A stretch of DNA of 64,000 bases, from contig CP019882.1 of assembly GCA_002007745.1 (NCBI GenBank), positions 620,001 to 684,000 on the forward strand. Direction: 5' to 3'. Shown piece by piece: positions 34,580 to 43,420 of the stretch (position 1 is the stretch's first letter; the number at the start of each line of letters is the position of its first letter). The notes below the pieces were generated by a model. It saw nothing but the letters and a program-made list of their open reading frames with translations. It was not told the DNA's origin and made no database searches. The position numbers and the translations under genes are program-made. This stretch comes from Mycolicibacterium litorale. Lineage in GTDB: Bacteria > Actinomycetota > Actinomycetes > Mycobacteriales > Mycobacteriaceae.

Positions 34580-36390
34580 AAAGCAGCAGGCTGGGACATG
34601 ATCCGACAGCGAAGCGCTTCGGCGAGAACGCCGCCGCGGGACTTCTGCTGGCATTCACCGTCATCGCGATCCTATGGGCGAATTCACCCTGGGCGCACAC
34701 CTATTCGGAATTCTGGGAGACGCCGGTCGGACTGACGTTCGGTGCAACGCACGCGGAGCTGACGGTCAAGGAACTCGTCAACGACGGTCTGATGGCGTTC
34801 TTCTTCTTCATCGTCGGCTTGGAAGTCAAGGCGCAGTTCACCATCGGCGAGCTGACCGAACGCTCACGCGCGCTGGTACCGGTGGTCGCCGCGATCGCGG
34901 GCCTGACGGTGCCCGCGCTGATCTTCCTGCTGTTCAATCGTTCCGGTGACGCTGCGAGTGCGTGGGGCGTGGTGATCTCGACCGACACGGCCTTTCTGGT
35001 CGGAGCATTGGCGATCATCGCGCCGAAGTACCCGGCCCGATTGCGCACCTTCCTGCTCACCCTGGCCGTCGTCGACGACGTCGGCGCGTTGGCCGCCATC
35101 GCGTTGTTCTACTCCGAGCGAATCAAGGTGGTCCCGCTGCTGATCGCCGTCGTGCTGCTGGCCGGGCTTGCCGGAGTGCGCTTCCTGCCGCCTGCAACGC
35201 GCGGCCTGTCGTATTCCGTTCTTGCGGTGGCACTGTGGCTGGCCCTGTTCAGTGGCGGGGTGCACCCGACGCTCGCCGGCGTCGCGGTGGCATTGATGAT
35301 CCCGGTGTTCACCCCCGAACGGCAACGGGTCGAGGCGGCCGTCGAGGTCATCCGAGCCTTCCGGCAGTCGCCGAACTCGGAGTACGCCCGCGCCGCCACC
35401 CGCAGCCTGCGTGACTCCATCTCGATCAACGAGCGGCTGGTGACCGGCTTCGGGCCGTATGTCTCCTTCGGGGTACTGCCGTTGTTCGCGTTGGCCAACG
35501 CCGGTGTGCGGCTGGACACCGACACCGTGCTCGCAGCGGTGCGCTCCCCGCTGACCTGGGGCGTGGTGGCCGGGTTGGTGGTCGGAAAGCTGGTCGGCAT
35601 CACCGGTGCGACCTGGCTGATGCAACGCACCGGTCTGGGCCGGCTCTCCCCGGGCCTGACGCTGCGCCGGGTGGCCGGTGGGGCCGCGCTGTCCGGAATA
35701 GGGTTCACCATTTCGCTGTTCATCGTCGACCTGGCGATCAAGGACCCCCACTCGGCGGACCTGGCCAGGGTCGGCGTGCTGGCCGCATCTGTCATCGCCG
35801 TCGTGCTGGGATGGGCGGTGTTCCGGTTGACCGACTGGCTCAGTCCGCCGGTACCGGTTGGGCTCAAGCTCGTTCGCGATGTCGAGCCCGGCCGCGACCA
35901 TATCCGCGGGCCGGCCGACGCACCCCTGACCCTCGTCGAATACGGCGATTTCGAGTGCCCGTTCTGCAGCCGCGCCACCGGCTCGATCGACGAGGTGGTG
36001 GCCTACTTCGGCGACGAGTTGCGATATGTGTGGCGGCATCTGCCGCTGGAAAAGCCGCACCCGCGGGCGATGGACGCGGCACGCGCCAGCGAGGCGGCCG
36101 GTCTGCAGGGCAAGTTCTTCGAGATGGGCGCGATGATGTTCCAGTTCCAGGATTACCTGGAATGGCAGCACATCTATCGCTACGCCGATCAAGTCGGCTG
36201 CGATATCACCAAATTCGACGAAGACGTGCACTCGGCGCACGTTCTGCACCGGGTCGACGACGACGCTCAGGATGCCGAGCTGATGGACCTGAACTCGACA
36301 CCGACGTTCTTCGTCAACGGGATTCGCCATCGCGGGCCGTGGGACGCGGCGAGCCTGATCCGGGCGCTGGAAGCCGGCCGCCGGTCCTAG
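34576..36390 (+). CDS. nhaA: Na+/H+ antiporter NhaA fused to a DsbA-like thioredoxin domain
   Basis: 604 aa. Residues 1-430 form an NhaA antiporter with about 11-12 helices: NDGLMAFFFFIVGLEVKAQF, ISTDTAFLVGAL, the functional Asp pair in LAVVDDVGALAAIALFY, and GVHPTLAGVAVALMIP. Residues 435-600 are a thioredoxin-fold domain of the DsbA/FrnE type with CPFC (Cys461-Cys464) and the cis-Pro region STPTFFVNGIRHRG. Such fusions occur in actinobacteria. The topology should decide which side the redox domain faces. GTG start overlaps the GH76 stop. Confidence 0.92.
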   Translation: MKSSRLGHDPTAKRFGENAAAGLLLAFTVIAILWANSPWAHTYSEFWETPVGLTFGATHAELTVKELVNDGLMAFFFFIVGLEVKAQFTIGELTERSRALVPVVAAIAGLTVPALIFLLFNRSGDAASAWGVVISTDTAFLVGALAIIAPKYPARLRTFLLTLAVVDDVGALAAIALFYSERIKVVPLLIAVVLLAGLAGVRFLPPATRGLSYSVLAVALWLALFSGGVHPTLAGVAVALMIPVFTPERQRVEAAVEVIRAFRQSPNSEYARAATRSLRDSISINERLVTGFGPYVSFGVLPLFALANAGVRLDTDTVLAAVRSPLTWGVVAGLVVGKLVGITGATWLMQRTGLGRLSPGLTLRRVAGGAALSGIGFTISLFIVDLAIKDPHSADLARVGVLAASVIAVVLGWAVFRLTDWLSPPVPVGLKLVRDVEPGRDHIRGPADAPLTLVEYGDFECPFCSRATGSIDEVVAYFGDELRYVWRHLPLEKPHPRAMDAARASEAAGLQGKFFEMGAMMFQFQDYLEWQHIYRYADQVGCDITKFDEDVHSAHVLHRVDDDAQDAELMDLNSTPTFFVNGIRHRGPWDAASLIRALEAGRRS

Positions 36391-36458
36391 GTGTCGCCTA
36401 GATCGGCACAGTGCTGCGGGTTTCCCGCTCGGCGAAGCTCATGTGCGGCGGACTCGTC

Positions 36459-36479
36459 GTCGCACGCCGCCGGTGCGAC
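36459..36479. terminator. Hairpin between nhaA and the convergent LysR gene
   Basis: GTCGCAC-N7-GTGCGAC, a perfect 7-bp stem 9 bp from the end of the LysR gene. A second small hairpin GCGGG-TTT-CCCGC lies at 36416-36428. No T tract. Confidence 0.45.
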
Positions 36480-36487
36480 AGCCTCGG

Positions 36488-37444
36488 TCAACTCCAGAGT
36501 GTGACATGAACTTTCGGACGGAACCGGGTGACGCCCACACCGGTGCCGCGGATCATCGCCTGAGTGCAACGTGGTGTGGTGATGAAGTTGAGCAACTCGG
36601 TCACCGCGGGCTGCCGCGCCGATGGCGGCAAGGTCGAGGCACACCACTCACCGGACACCTGCAGCCCGGGACCCTTGACATGCATCAGCCGGCCGGCCGA
36701 GAGATCCTTGCTGACGGCGAACCCGACCGCCAGTGAGATCCCGCCCACTCGTTGCACCTCTTCCAACGCGGCAGCGTCGCTCTGGAAGATGCGCTGATTG
36801 GCTTCTGGTATGGCCAATGACCGTAAGACAGCGGCGATTTCGCCGTCGACCCCACCGGCTGATGGTCCCAGCATCCACTGCTGCTCGCGTAGCAGCGCCG
36901 GGGTGGGAGTCCCCGCAACCAGCGGACTTCCCGGGGAGGCGACGGTGATGATCTGGTACTTCAGGAACGGCCGGACGGTGATCGCGGCGTCGGTGTCACC
37001 GCCGGCCGGTCCCAGCGCGATGTCCACCGCCCGCGACGCGATGAGGTCGCGGAACCGGCTCGTCGGGTGCACGCTCAGCTCGACCGACAGGTCGTCGGCC
37101 CGCGATGAGAACAACTCGATCAGTCCCGGCGCGGCGTGCTCGGCGAACGCGCTCGACGCGGCGATCCGCAGCAGTCGCCGCCCGTGCGCCGCCTCGGTGA
37201 CCTCGATGGCGGTCTGCTGCTGCAGCCCGAGGATCTCGATGGCCCGGCTGGCCAGCCGCAACCCGCCCGGGGTGAACGCCAGCCCGGCGGAGGTCCGGCT
37301 GAACAGCGGGTCGTCGAGTTCTTTGCGCAACTGCGCCACATGCATGGAGATCCCGGCGTCGGACACGCCCAATTCTTCGGCGGCGGCTCGCACAGAGCCC
37401 AACCGCACCACAGCCGAGAAGGCTCGAAGTTGCGCCGGTGTCAC
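36488..37444 (-). CDS. LysR-family regulator of the CO dehydrogenase locus (CutR-like)
   Basis: 318 aa. The N-terminal helix-turn-helix is AFSAVVRLGSVRAAAEELGV with SDAGISMHVAQLRKELDD; the rest is a two-lobed effector domain (LLRIAASSAFAEHAAPGLIE). It is divergent from the XdhC and CO dehydrogenase genes, as CutR is in Mycobacterium sp. JC1. CutR activates the CO dehydrogenase genes there. The GTG at 37444 is 6 nt from a TAGGCT -10. The effector is unknown. Confidence 0.85.
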   Translation of the reverse strand: MTPAQLRAFSAVVRLGSVRAAAEELGVSDAGISMHVAQLRKELDDPLFSRTSAGLAFTPGGLRLASRAIEILGLQQQTAIEVTEAAHGRRLLRIAASSAFAEHAAPGLIELFSSRADDLSVELSVHPTSRFRDLIASRAVDIALGPAGGDTDAAITVRPFLKYQIITVASPGSPLVAGTPTPALLREQQWMLGPSAGGVDGEIAAVLRSLAIPEANQRIFQSDAAALEEVQRVGGISLAVGFAVSKDLSAGRLMHVKGPGLQVSGEWCASTLPPSARQPAVTELLNFITTPRCTQAMIRGTGVGVTRFRPKVHVTLWS

Positions 37445-37450
37445 GAAATC

Positions 37451-37460
37451 AGCCTACGTT
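37451..37460. promoter_or_regulatory. Interlocked divergent -10 elements for LysR and XdhC
   Basis: AGCCTACGTT contains TAGGCT on the minus strand (37451-37456, 6 nt before the LysR GTG) and TACGTT on the plus strand (37455-37460, 7 nt before the XdhC GTG). The two -10 boxes share two base pairs; the whole gap between the genes is 23 bp. Confidence 0.5.
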
Positions 37461-37467
37461 TGTTTGT

Positions 37468-38637
37468 GTGCAGGACGTCCTGGCAGAACTTGTTGCGATC
37501 TGGCGGACCGGCGGAACTGCCGGTGTGGGCACGGTCGTGCGGACCTTCCGGTCGGCGCCGCGCCAGCCCGGCGCCGCCATGGTGGTCGCTCCGGACGGGT
37601 CGGTCAGCGGCTCGGTCTCGGGGGGCTGCGTCGAGGGGGCGGTGTACGAATCGGCCACCGAGGTCGTCGCGACCGGTGCGCCCCGGCTGGAGCGGTACGG
37701 GGTCAGCGACGACGATGCCTTCGCCGTCGGACTGACCTGTGGCGGTGTCCTGGACATCTTCGTCGAGCCCGTCTCGCCGCAGACCTTCCCACACCTCGGG
37801 CGGGTCGTCGATGCCATCGAGGGGCACCGCCCGGTGGCCGTTGCGACGGTCATCACCCATCCGGAGCCGGGGTGGGTCGGCCGGCGGATGGTCGTCGATC
37901 CCGAAAGCACGGCCGGCACGCTGGGATCCGAGCGCGCCGATGCCGCCGTGACCGACGACGCCCGCGGACTGCTGGCGGCCGGGCGCAGCGAAGTGCTCAC
38001 CTACGGCCCCGACGGCCAGCGTCGCGGTGAGGGCATGGAGGTGTTCGTCGCCAGCCACGCGCCACGTCCCCGGATGCTGGTGTTCGGTGCCATCGACTTC
38101 GCCGCGGCGGTGGCGCAACAGGGTTCGTTTCTCGGCTATCGCGTCACCGTGTGCGACGCGCGCGGCGTGTTCGCGACCCCGGCCCGGTTTCCCACCGCCG
38201 ACGAGGTGGTGGTCGACTGGCCGCACCGCTATCTCGCCGCGCAGGCGCAAGCCGGTGCCGTCGACCGGCGGACGGTGATCTGCGTGCTCACCCACGACGC
38301 GAAGTTCGACGTGCCGCTGCTGGAGGTGGCGTTGCGGCTGGATGTCGGATACGTGGGCGCGATGGGTTCGCGGCGCACCCACGAGGATCGGCTCGCGCGG
38401 CTGCGTGAGGCGGGCCTGACCGAGGCCGAGCTGGATCGGCTGTCCAGCCCGATCGGATTGGACCTCGGTGCCCGCACCCCCGAGGAGACGGCGGTGTCGA
38501 TCGCCGCGGAGATCATCGCGCGGCGTTGGGGCGGCCAGGGGCGTCCGCTGTCGGAGGTCGACGGCCGGATCCACCACGACGACGACGGTAACCCGGCTGA
38601 GCCAGGGGAGTTAAGCGATCACTTAACTCCCTATTGA
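37468..38637 (+). CDS. XdhC/CoxI-family molybdenum cofactor maturation protein
   Basis: 389 aa. The N-terminal XdhC domain has SGSVSGGCVEGAVYE and LTCGGVLDIFVEP; the C-terminal Rossmann domain has MLVFGAIDFAAAVAQQGSF, VICVLTHDAKFDVPLLEVAL and VGAMGSRRTHEDRLARL. XdhC proteins bind Mo cofactor, sulfurate or protect it and hand it to xanthine dehydrogenase-family enzymes. Upstream of the CO dehydrogenase subunits it should mature their Mo site. The GTG at 37468 appears leaderless. A 10-bp inverted repeat covers its last codons. Confidence 0.88.
   Translation: MQDVLAELVAIWRTGGTAGVGTVVRTFRSAPRQPGAAMVVAPDGSVSGSVSGGCVEGAVYESATEVVATGAPRLERYGVSDDDAFAVGLTCGGVLDIFVEPVSPQTFPHLGRVVDAIEGHRPVAVATVITHPEPGWVGRRMVVDPESTAGTLGSERADAAVTDDARGLLAAGRSEVLTYGPDGQRRGEGMEVFVASHAPRPRMLVFGAIDFAAAVAQQGSFLGYRVTVCDARGVFATPARFPTADEVVVDWPHRYLAAQAQAGAVDRRTVICVLTHDAKFDVPLLEVALRLDVGYVGAMGSRRTHEDRLARLREAGLTEAELDRLSSPIGLDLGARTPEETAVSIAAEIIARRWGGQGRPLSEVDGRIHHDDDGNPAEPGELSDHLTPY
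38606..38631. repeat. 10-bp inverted repeat GGGAGTTAAG/CTTAACTCCC at the end of the XdhC gene
   Basis: A perfect 10-bp inverted repeat with a 6-nt spacer, lying in the last codons of the XdhC gene and 64-89 bp upstream of coxM. It could be a terminator, processing hairpin or an operator for the CO dehydrogenase promoter. There is no T tract. Confidence 0.5.
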
Positions 38638-38679
38638 CGATCTCGAAATGCCGGGCGGAGACTGGGGTCCCCGCAACGA

Positions 38680-38695
38680 TGTGAGGTCCATCACA
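38680..38695. promoter_or_regulatory. Perfect TGTGA-N6-TCACA box overlapping the coxM start
   Basis: TGTGA (38680-38684) and TCACA (38691-38695) with a 6-nt spacer, identical to the CRP consensus and to the inverted repeats reported for the cutB promoter of Mycobacterium sp. JC1. The last A is the first base of the coxM ATG. Confidence 0.6.
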
Positions 38696-39585
38696 TGCAA
38701 GTTCCCGGTCCCTTTGAGTACGAACGTGCCACCAGTGTCGACCATGCGGTCGGCCTGCTGGATCGACTGGGGGAGGGCGCGTTCATCGTCGCCGGCGGTC
38801 ACAGCCTGCTGCCGATGATGAAGCTGCGCATCGCCAATCCCGAGTATCTGATCGACATCAACGACCTGGCCGACGAGTTGGGTTATATCCGCGTCGAACC
38901 CACACTGGCCCGGCTCGGTGCCATGACCCGGCACCGGGCGGTGCTCGACTCGGCCCCGCTGGCCGAGGTCAGCCCGATCTTCGCCGACGCTGAGCGGGTC
39001 ATCGCCGATCCGGTGGTGCGCAATCGCGGCACGGTCGGCGGGTCACTGTGCCAGGCCGACCCCGCCGAGGACCTGTCCACGGTGTGCGAAATCCTCGACG
39101 CGGTGGTGGTGGCGCGCGGGCCGGCCGGTCAGCGCGAGATCGCCATCGACGATTTCATCCTGGGGCCCTACGAGACCGCGTTGGCTCACAACGAGATGTT
39201 GGTCGAGGTTCGGGTACCGTTGCGGCACAACAGCTCCAGCGCATACGCCAAAGTCGAGCGCCGAGTCGGAGACTGGGCGGTGACCGCCGCAGGCGCCGCG
39301 GTGACCCTCGACGGCGACCGGATCATCGCCGCCCGGGTCGGGCTGACCGCGGTCAATGCCGACCACGACGGACTGGTGGCCGTGCGAGAGGCGCTGGTCG
39401 GATCGCCGGCGAACGAGGACACCTTCGCCCAGGCGGGCCGGCTGGCCGCGCAAGCGTGTGAGCCGGTCACCGACCAGCGCGGCACCGCCGACTACAAGCG
39501 CCACTTGGCCTCCGAACTGACCATCCGGACTCTGCGCACGGCGGTGCAGCGGGTTCGTGCCATACCCGCACCGAAGGGGAATTGA
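38695..39585 (+). CDS. coxM: Aerobic CO dehydrogenase medium (FAD) subunit
   Basis: 296 aa. The FAD-binding pyrophosphate motifs are [20 protein letters not shown] and [17 protein letters not shown]. It carries electrons from the small-subunit iron-sulfur clusters to the quinone-linked acceptor. The M-S-L gene order is normal. In Mycobacterium this subunit is also called CutB. The ATG at 38695 gives the usual [18 protein letters not shown] start; only a weak AGG ribosome site is present. The end is 4 nt before coxS. Confidence 0.95.
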   Translation: MQVPGPFEYERATSVDHAVGLLDRLGEGAFIVAGGHSLLPMMKLRIANPEYLIDINDLADELGYIRVEPTLARLGAMTRHRAVLDSAPLAEVSPIFADAERVIADPVVRNRGTVGGSLCQADPAEDLSTVCEILDAVVVARGPAGQREIAIDDFILGPYETALAHNEMLVEVRVPLRHNSSSAYAKVERRVGDWAVTAAGAAVTLDGDRIIAARVGLTAVNADHDGLVAVREALVGSPANEDTFAQAGRLAAQACEPVTDQRGTADYKRHLASELTIRTLRTAVQRVRAIPAPKGN

Positions 39586-39589
39586 ACCG

Positions 39590-40066
39590 ATGCACGTCAC
39601 CATGACCGTCAACGGCGAGCAGGTCAGCGCCGACATCGAGCCCCGAATGCTGCTGGTGCACTTCCTGCGCGACCAACTGCGACTGACCGGAACCCATTGG
39701 GGCTGCGACACGTCGAACTGCGGGACGTGTGTGGTGTCGGTCGACGGTGCCCCGGTGAAATCCTGCACCATGCTGGCCGCGATGGCCGCCGGCCACGACA
39801 TCCGCACCGTCGAAGGCCTGGCCGTGGACGGTCGGCTGGACCCGGTGCAGGAAGGTTTCATGCAGTGCCACGGCCTGCAATGCGGCTTCTGCACGCCCGG
39901 CATGATGATCACCGCCCGTGCGCTGCTCGACGAGAACCCCGACCCGAGCGAGGACGAGATCCGCGAAGCCATCTCCGGCCAGATCTGCCGCTGCACCGGC
40001 TACACCACGATCGTGCGCTCGATCCAGTGGGCGGCCAAGCATTCGACCGAGGAGGTGCAGGCATGA
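39590..40066 (+). CDS. coxS: Aerobic CO dehydrogenase small (2Fe-2S) subunit
   Basis: 158 aa. Two [2Fe-2S] domains: the plant-type cluster in [16 protein letters not shown] with a further Cys in KSCTML, and the helical cluster in [13 protein letters not shown] with QICRCTGY. The ATG at 39590 follows GAAGGGG, giving [10 protein letters not shown]; a longer start has no support. The stop overlaps coxL as ATGA. Also called CutC in mycobacteria. Confidence 0.96.
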   Translation: MHVTMTVNGEQVSADIEPRMLLVHFLRDQLRLTGTHWGCDTSNCGTCVVSVDGAPVKSCTMLAAMAAGHDIRTVEGLAVDGRLDPVQEGFMQCHGLQCGFCTPGMMITARALLDENPDPSEDEIREAISGQICRCTGYTTIVRSIQWAAKHSTEEVQA

Positions 40067-42462
40067 CCACAATCGAATCCCGGCCACCGTCACCAGATGA
40101 CACCGCCGATAACGACCAAAAGCCCTGCGGCTACGGCAGGATGCTGCGCAAAGAAGATCCGCGGTTCATCCGTGGCCGCGGCAACTACGTCGACGACGTG
40201 CAGTTGCCCGGCATGCTGCACCTGGCCATCCTGCGCTCACCGTATGCGCACGCCACCATCAACGGGATCGATACCACCGCCGCCCAGGCCCATCCCAAAG
40301 TCAAGGCCGTCGTGACCGGCGCCGACCTGGCCGAGAAGGGACTGGCATGGATGCCCACGCTATCCAACGACGTGCAGGCCGTGCTGGCCACCGACAAGGT
40401 CCGGTTTCAGGGCCAGGAGGTCGCGTTCGTCGTCGCCGAGGACCGGTACTCCGCGCGGGATGCGTTGGAACTCATCGACGTCGACTACGAGCCGCTGGAT
40501 CCGGTCATCGACGTCCGCACCGCACTCGACCCGTCGGCACCGGTGATCCGCACCGATCTCGACGGCAAGACCGACAACCACTGCTTCGACTGGGAGACCG
40601 GTGACGCCGCCGCGACCGAGGCGGTCTTCGCCAAGGCGGACGTCGTGGTCAAACAGGAAATGGTCTATCCCCGAGTGCATCCCGCCCCGATGGAGACCTG
40701 CGGCGCGGTCGCCGACTTGGATCCGGTGAGCGGCAAGCTGACCCTGTGGTCGACCACCCAGGCGCCGCACGCCCACCGCACGCTCTACGCGCTGGTCGCC
40801 GGGCTACCCGAGCACAAGATCCGCATCATCGCCCCCGACATCGGTGGCGGGTTCGGCAACAAGGTGCCGATCTATCCCGGCTACGTGTGCGCCATCGTCG
40901 GGTCGCTGCTGTTGGGCAAGCCGGTGAAGTGGATGGAGGATCGCAGCGAGAACCTGACCTCCACCGGGTTCGCGCGCGATTACATCATGGTCGGCGAGAT
41001 CGCGGCCACCAACGACGGCAAGATCCTGGCTATCCGTTCCACCGTGCTGGCCGACCACGGTGCGTTCAACGGGGTTGCGGCACCGGTGAAGTATCCGGCC
41101 GGCTTCTTCGGGGTGTTCACCGGCAGCTACGACATCGAGGCCGCCTACTGTCACATGACCGCGGTGTACACCAACAAGGCGCCCGGCGGGGTGGCCTACG
41201 CCTGCTCGTTCCGGATCACCGAGGCGGTGTACTTCGTCGAGCGGCTGGTCGACTGCCTGGCTCATGAGCTGCGGGTGGACCCGGCGCAGCTGCGGTTGCA
41301 GAACCTGTTGCGCGCAGACCAATTCCCGTACAAGTCCAAGACCGGGTGGGTCTACGACTCCGGTGACTACGAGGCCACCATGCGGCTGGCCATGGACATG
41401 ATCGGCTACGACCAGTTGCGCGCCGAACAGGCCGAGAAGCGGGCCCGCGGCGAACTGATGGGCATCGGCATGTCGTTCTTCACCGAGGCGGTTGGGGCCG
41501 GCCCCCGCAAGGACATGGACATCCTGGGCCTGGGCATGGCCGACGGCTGCGAGCTGCGCATCCATCCGACCGGCAAGGCGGTACTGCGTCTTTCGGTACA
41601 GACTCAGGGCCAGGGGCATGAGACGACGTTCGCCCAGATCGTGGCCGAAGAACTCGGCATCCCGCCCGACGACATCGAGGTGGTGCACGGCGACACCGAC
41701 CAGACCCCGTTCGGCCTCGGTACCTACGGCAGCCGGTCCACCCCGGTGTCGGGTGCGGCGGCGGCATTGGTGGCGCGCAAGATCCGCGACAAAGCCAAGA
41801 TCATCGCCTCCGGGATGCTCGAAGCCTCGGTGGCCGACCTGGAGTGGGAGAAGGGCTCCTTCCACATCAAGGGCGACCCGTCGGCGTCGGTGACCATCTC
41901 CGACATCGCGATGCGCGCGCACGGCGCCGGTGACCTGCCCGAAGGTATCGAAGGCGGTCTGGACGCCGAGGTCTGCTACAACCCGGAGAACCTGACCTAC
42001 CCCTACGGCGCGTACTTCTGCGTCGTCGACGTCGATCCCGGCACCGCGGTGGTCAAGGTGCGCAGGTTCCTGGCCGTCGACGACTGCGGCACCCGGATCA
42101 ACCCGATGATCATCGAAGGGCAGGTGCACGGCGGCATCGTGGACGGCATCGGCATGGCGCTGATGGAGATGATCGCCTTCGACGAGGAAGGCAACTGCCT
42201 GGGCGGATCGCTGATGGACTATCTGATCCCGACCGCCGTCGAGGTGCCGCATCTCGAAACCGGTCACACGGTGACCCCCTCGCCGCATCACCCGATCGGT
42301 GCCAAGGGGGTCGGCGAGTCCGCGACCGTCGGTTCGCCGCCGGCGGTGGTGAATGCGGTGGTGGACGCGTTGGCGCCGTTCGGGGTTCGGCATGCCGACA
42401 TGCCGCTGACCCCGTCGCGGGTGTGGGAGGCCATGCAGGGCCGCGCCACCCCACCGATCTGA
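40063..42462 (+). CDS. coxL: Aerobic CO dehydrogenase large (Mo/Cu) subunit, form I
   Basis: 799 aa catalytic subunit that oxidises CO to CO2 at a Mo-Cu site. The form I signature AYACSFR is present (378-384), with Cys381 as the copper ligand; form II enzymes have AYRGAGR. The molybdopterin regions [29 protein letters not shown] and [16 protein letters not shown], including the late Glu, are intact. It is called CutA in Mycobacterium. With coxMS it should allow oxidation of atmospheric or elevated CO as an energy source during persistence. Confidence 0.97.
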   Translation: MTTIESRPPSPDDTADNDQKPCGYGRMLRKEDPRFIRGRGNYVDDVQLPGMLHLAILRSPYAHATINGIDTTAAQAHPKVKAVVTGADLAEKGLAWMPTLSNDVQAVLATDKVRFQGQEVAFVVAEDRYSARDALELIDVDYEPLDPVIDVRTALDPSAPVIRTDLDGKTDNHCFDWETGDAAATEAVFAKADVVVKQEMVYPRVHPAPMETCGAVADLDPVSGKLTLWSTTQAPHAHRTLYALVAGLPEHKIRIIAPDIGGGFGNKVPIYPGYVCAIVGSLLLGKPVKWMEDRSENLTSTGFARDYIMVGEIAATNDGKILAIRSTVLADHGAFNGVAAPVKYPAGFFGVFTGSYDIEAAYCHMTAVYTNKAPGGVAYACSFRITEAVYFVERLVDCLAHELRVDPAQLRLQNLLRADQFPYKSKTGWVYDSGDYEATMRLAMDMIGYDQLRAEQAEKRARGELMGIGMSFFTEAVGAGPRKDMDILGLGMADGCELRIHPTGKAVLRLSVQTQGQGHETTFAQIVAEELGIPPDDIEVVHGDTDQTPFGLGTYGSRSTPVSGAAAALVARKIRDKAKIIASGMLEASVADLEWEKGSFHIKGDPSASVTISDIAMRAHGAGDLPEGIEGGLDAEVCYNPENLTYPYGAYFCVVDVDPGTAVVKVRRFLAVDDCGTRINPMIIEGQVHGGIVDGIGMALMEMIAFDEEGNCLGGSLMDYLIPTAVEVPHLETGHTVTPSPHHPIGAKGVGESATVGSPPAVVNAVVDALAPFGVRHADMPLTPSRVWEAMQGRATPPI

Positions 42463-42496
42463 CCGCGCGGCGACGATGCAGAGCGAGGGACGAGCG

Positions 42497-43420
42497 ATGA
42501 GGAGGAGCGCGCCGATTGGGCTGACCTCCGTCATGTCAGTCAGTGAACGGGCCAGACAACTGTTGTACGAGCGAAAGCCGTTCGTACACGCCACGGTGGT
42601 GCGCGCCCAGCCGCCGACTTCCGCGCGGGCCGGTGATGAGGCGATTCTGCTGGCCGACGGCACCATCGAAGGGTTCGTCGGTGGGCAGTGCGCGCAGAAT
42701 TCCGTGCGCAAAGCCGCGCTCGGCGCACTGCAGGCGGGTGAGAGCCTGCTGTTGCGGGTGCTGCCCGACGGTGACGTCCATTTCCCGGATGCCCCCGGCG
42801 CGTGCGTCGTCGTCAATCCATGCCTGTCCGGCGGCGCGCTGGAGATTTTCCTGGCGCCGCGGTTGCCGTCTCCCCTGGTGCGGATCTGCGGGGGCACACC
42901 GATCGCCGACGAGCTGGCCCGGGTGTGCGAGGTGCTCGGCTACGAGGTCCGTCGCGACGGTGCCGACGGTGGCTTCGACGGCGCCACCGCGGTGGTCATC
43001 GCCACCCACGGTGGCGTGGAGGCCGAAACCATCAGGGCGGCCTTGGATGCCGGGGTCGGCTATGTCGGTCTGGTGGCCAGCCGCGCGCGCGGACTGTCCG
43101 TACTCGAGACACTCGACCTCGCCGAACCGGAGCTGGCCCGGGTGCACACCCCGGTCGGTCTGTCGATCGGCGCCAAGACACCGGGCGAGATCGCGGTGTC
43201 CATCGCCGCGGAGGTGATCGCCGAGATCCGGTGTCAGGGGATACCCGTCGCACCCCGGGGCCCGGAGGACGTGCCGGCGCGCGCCGCGGTTGATCCGGTC
43301 TGCGGGATGACGGTGACGGTGGCGGTGGACACGCCGCACCTGACCGTGGACGGACAGGACTACTGGTTCTGCTGCCCCGGCTGCCGGCGCAGCTTCGCGG
43401 CGGCCCGGGCGCAGACATGA
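42497..43420 (+). CDS. XdhC/CoxF-like maturation protein with C-terminal YHS domain
   Basis: About 307 aa. The XdhC-type N-terminal region (ATVVRAQPPTSARAGDEAIL, FVGGQCAQNSVRKAAL) and Rossmann region (RICGGTPIADELARVCEVLG, YVGLVASRARGLSVLETL) resemble CO dehydrogenase accessory factors. From about residue 268 a YHS/TRASH-type metal-binding module follows (VDPVCGMTV, then FCCPGCRRSF). A Cys-rich metal module on a CO dehydrogenase maturase could handle the copper or sulfur of the Mo-Cu site; that is inference. The ATG at 42497 follows GAGGGA; an in-frame ATG at 42533 fits family starts equally well. Confidence 0.85.
   Translation: MRRSAPIGLTSVMSVSERARQLLYERKPFVHATVVRAQPPTSARAGDEAILLADGTIEGFVGGQCAQNSVRKAALGALQAGESLLLRVLPDGDVHFPDAPGACVVVNPCLSGGALEIFLAPRLPSPLVRICGGTPIADELARVCEVLGYEVRRDGADGGFDGATAVVIATHGGVEAETIRAALDAGVGYVGLVASRARGLSVLETLDLAEPELARVHTPVGLSIGAKTPGEIAVSIAAEVIAEIRCQGIPVAPRGPEDVPARAAVDPVCGMTVTVAVDTPHLTVDGQDYWFCCPGCRRSFAAARAQT

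Noticed and set aside
37438-38577. Long minus-strand frame opposite the XdhC gene
   Set aside because: It is an antisense shadow; the plus-strand protein has clear XdhC motifs.
40063-42462. Form II (CoxL-like) dehydrogenase of unknown substrate
   Set aside because: The active-site loop reads AYACSFR, the form I signature, and the form I accessory genes are present.
40804-42897. 697-codon open frame opposite coxL
   Set aside because: An antisense shadow of coxL; composition is atypical and no family is recognisable.
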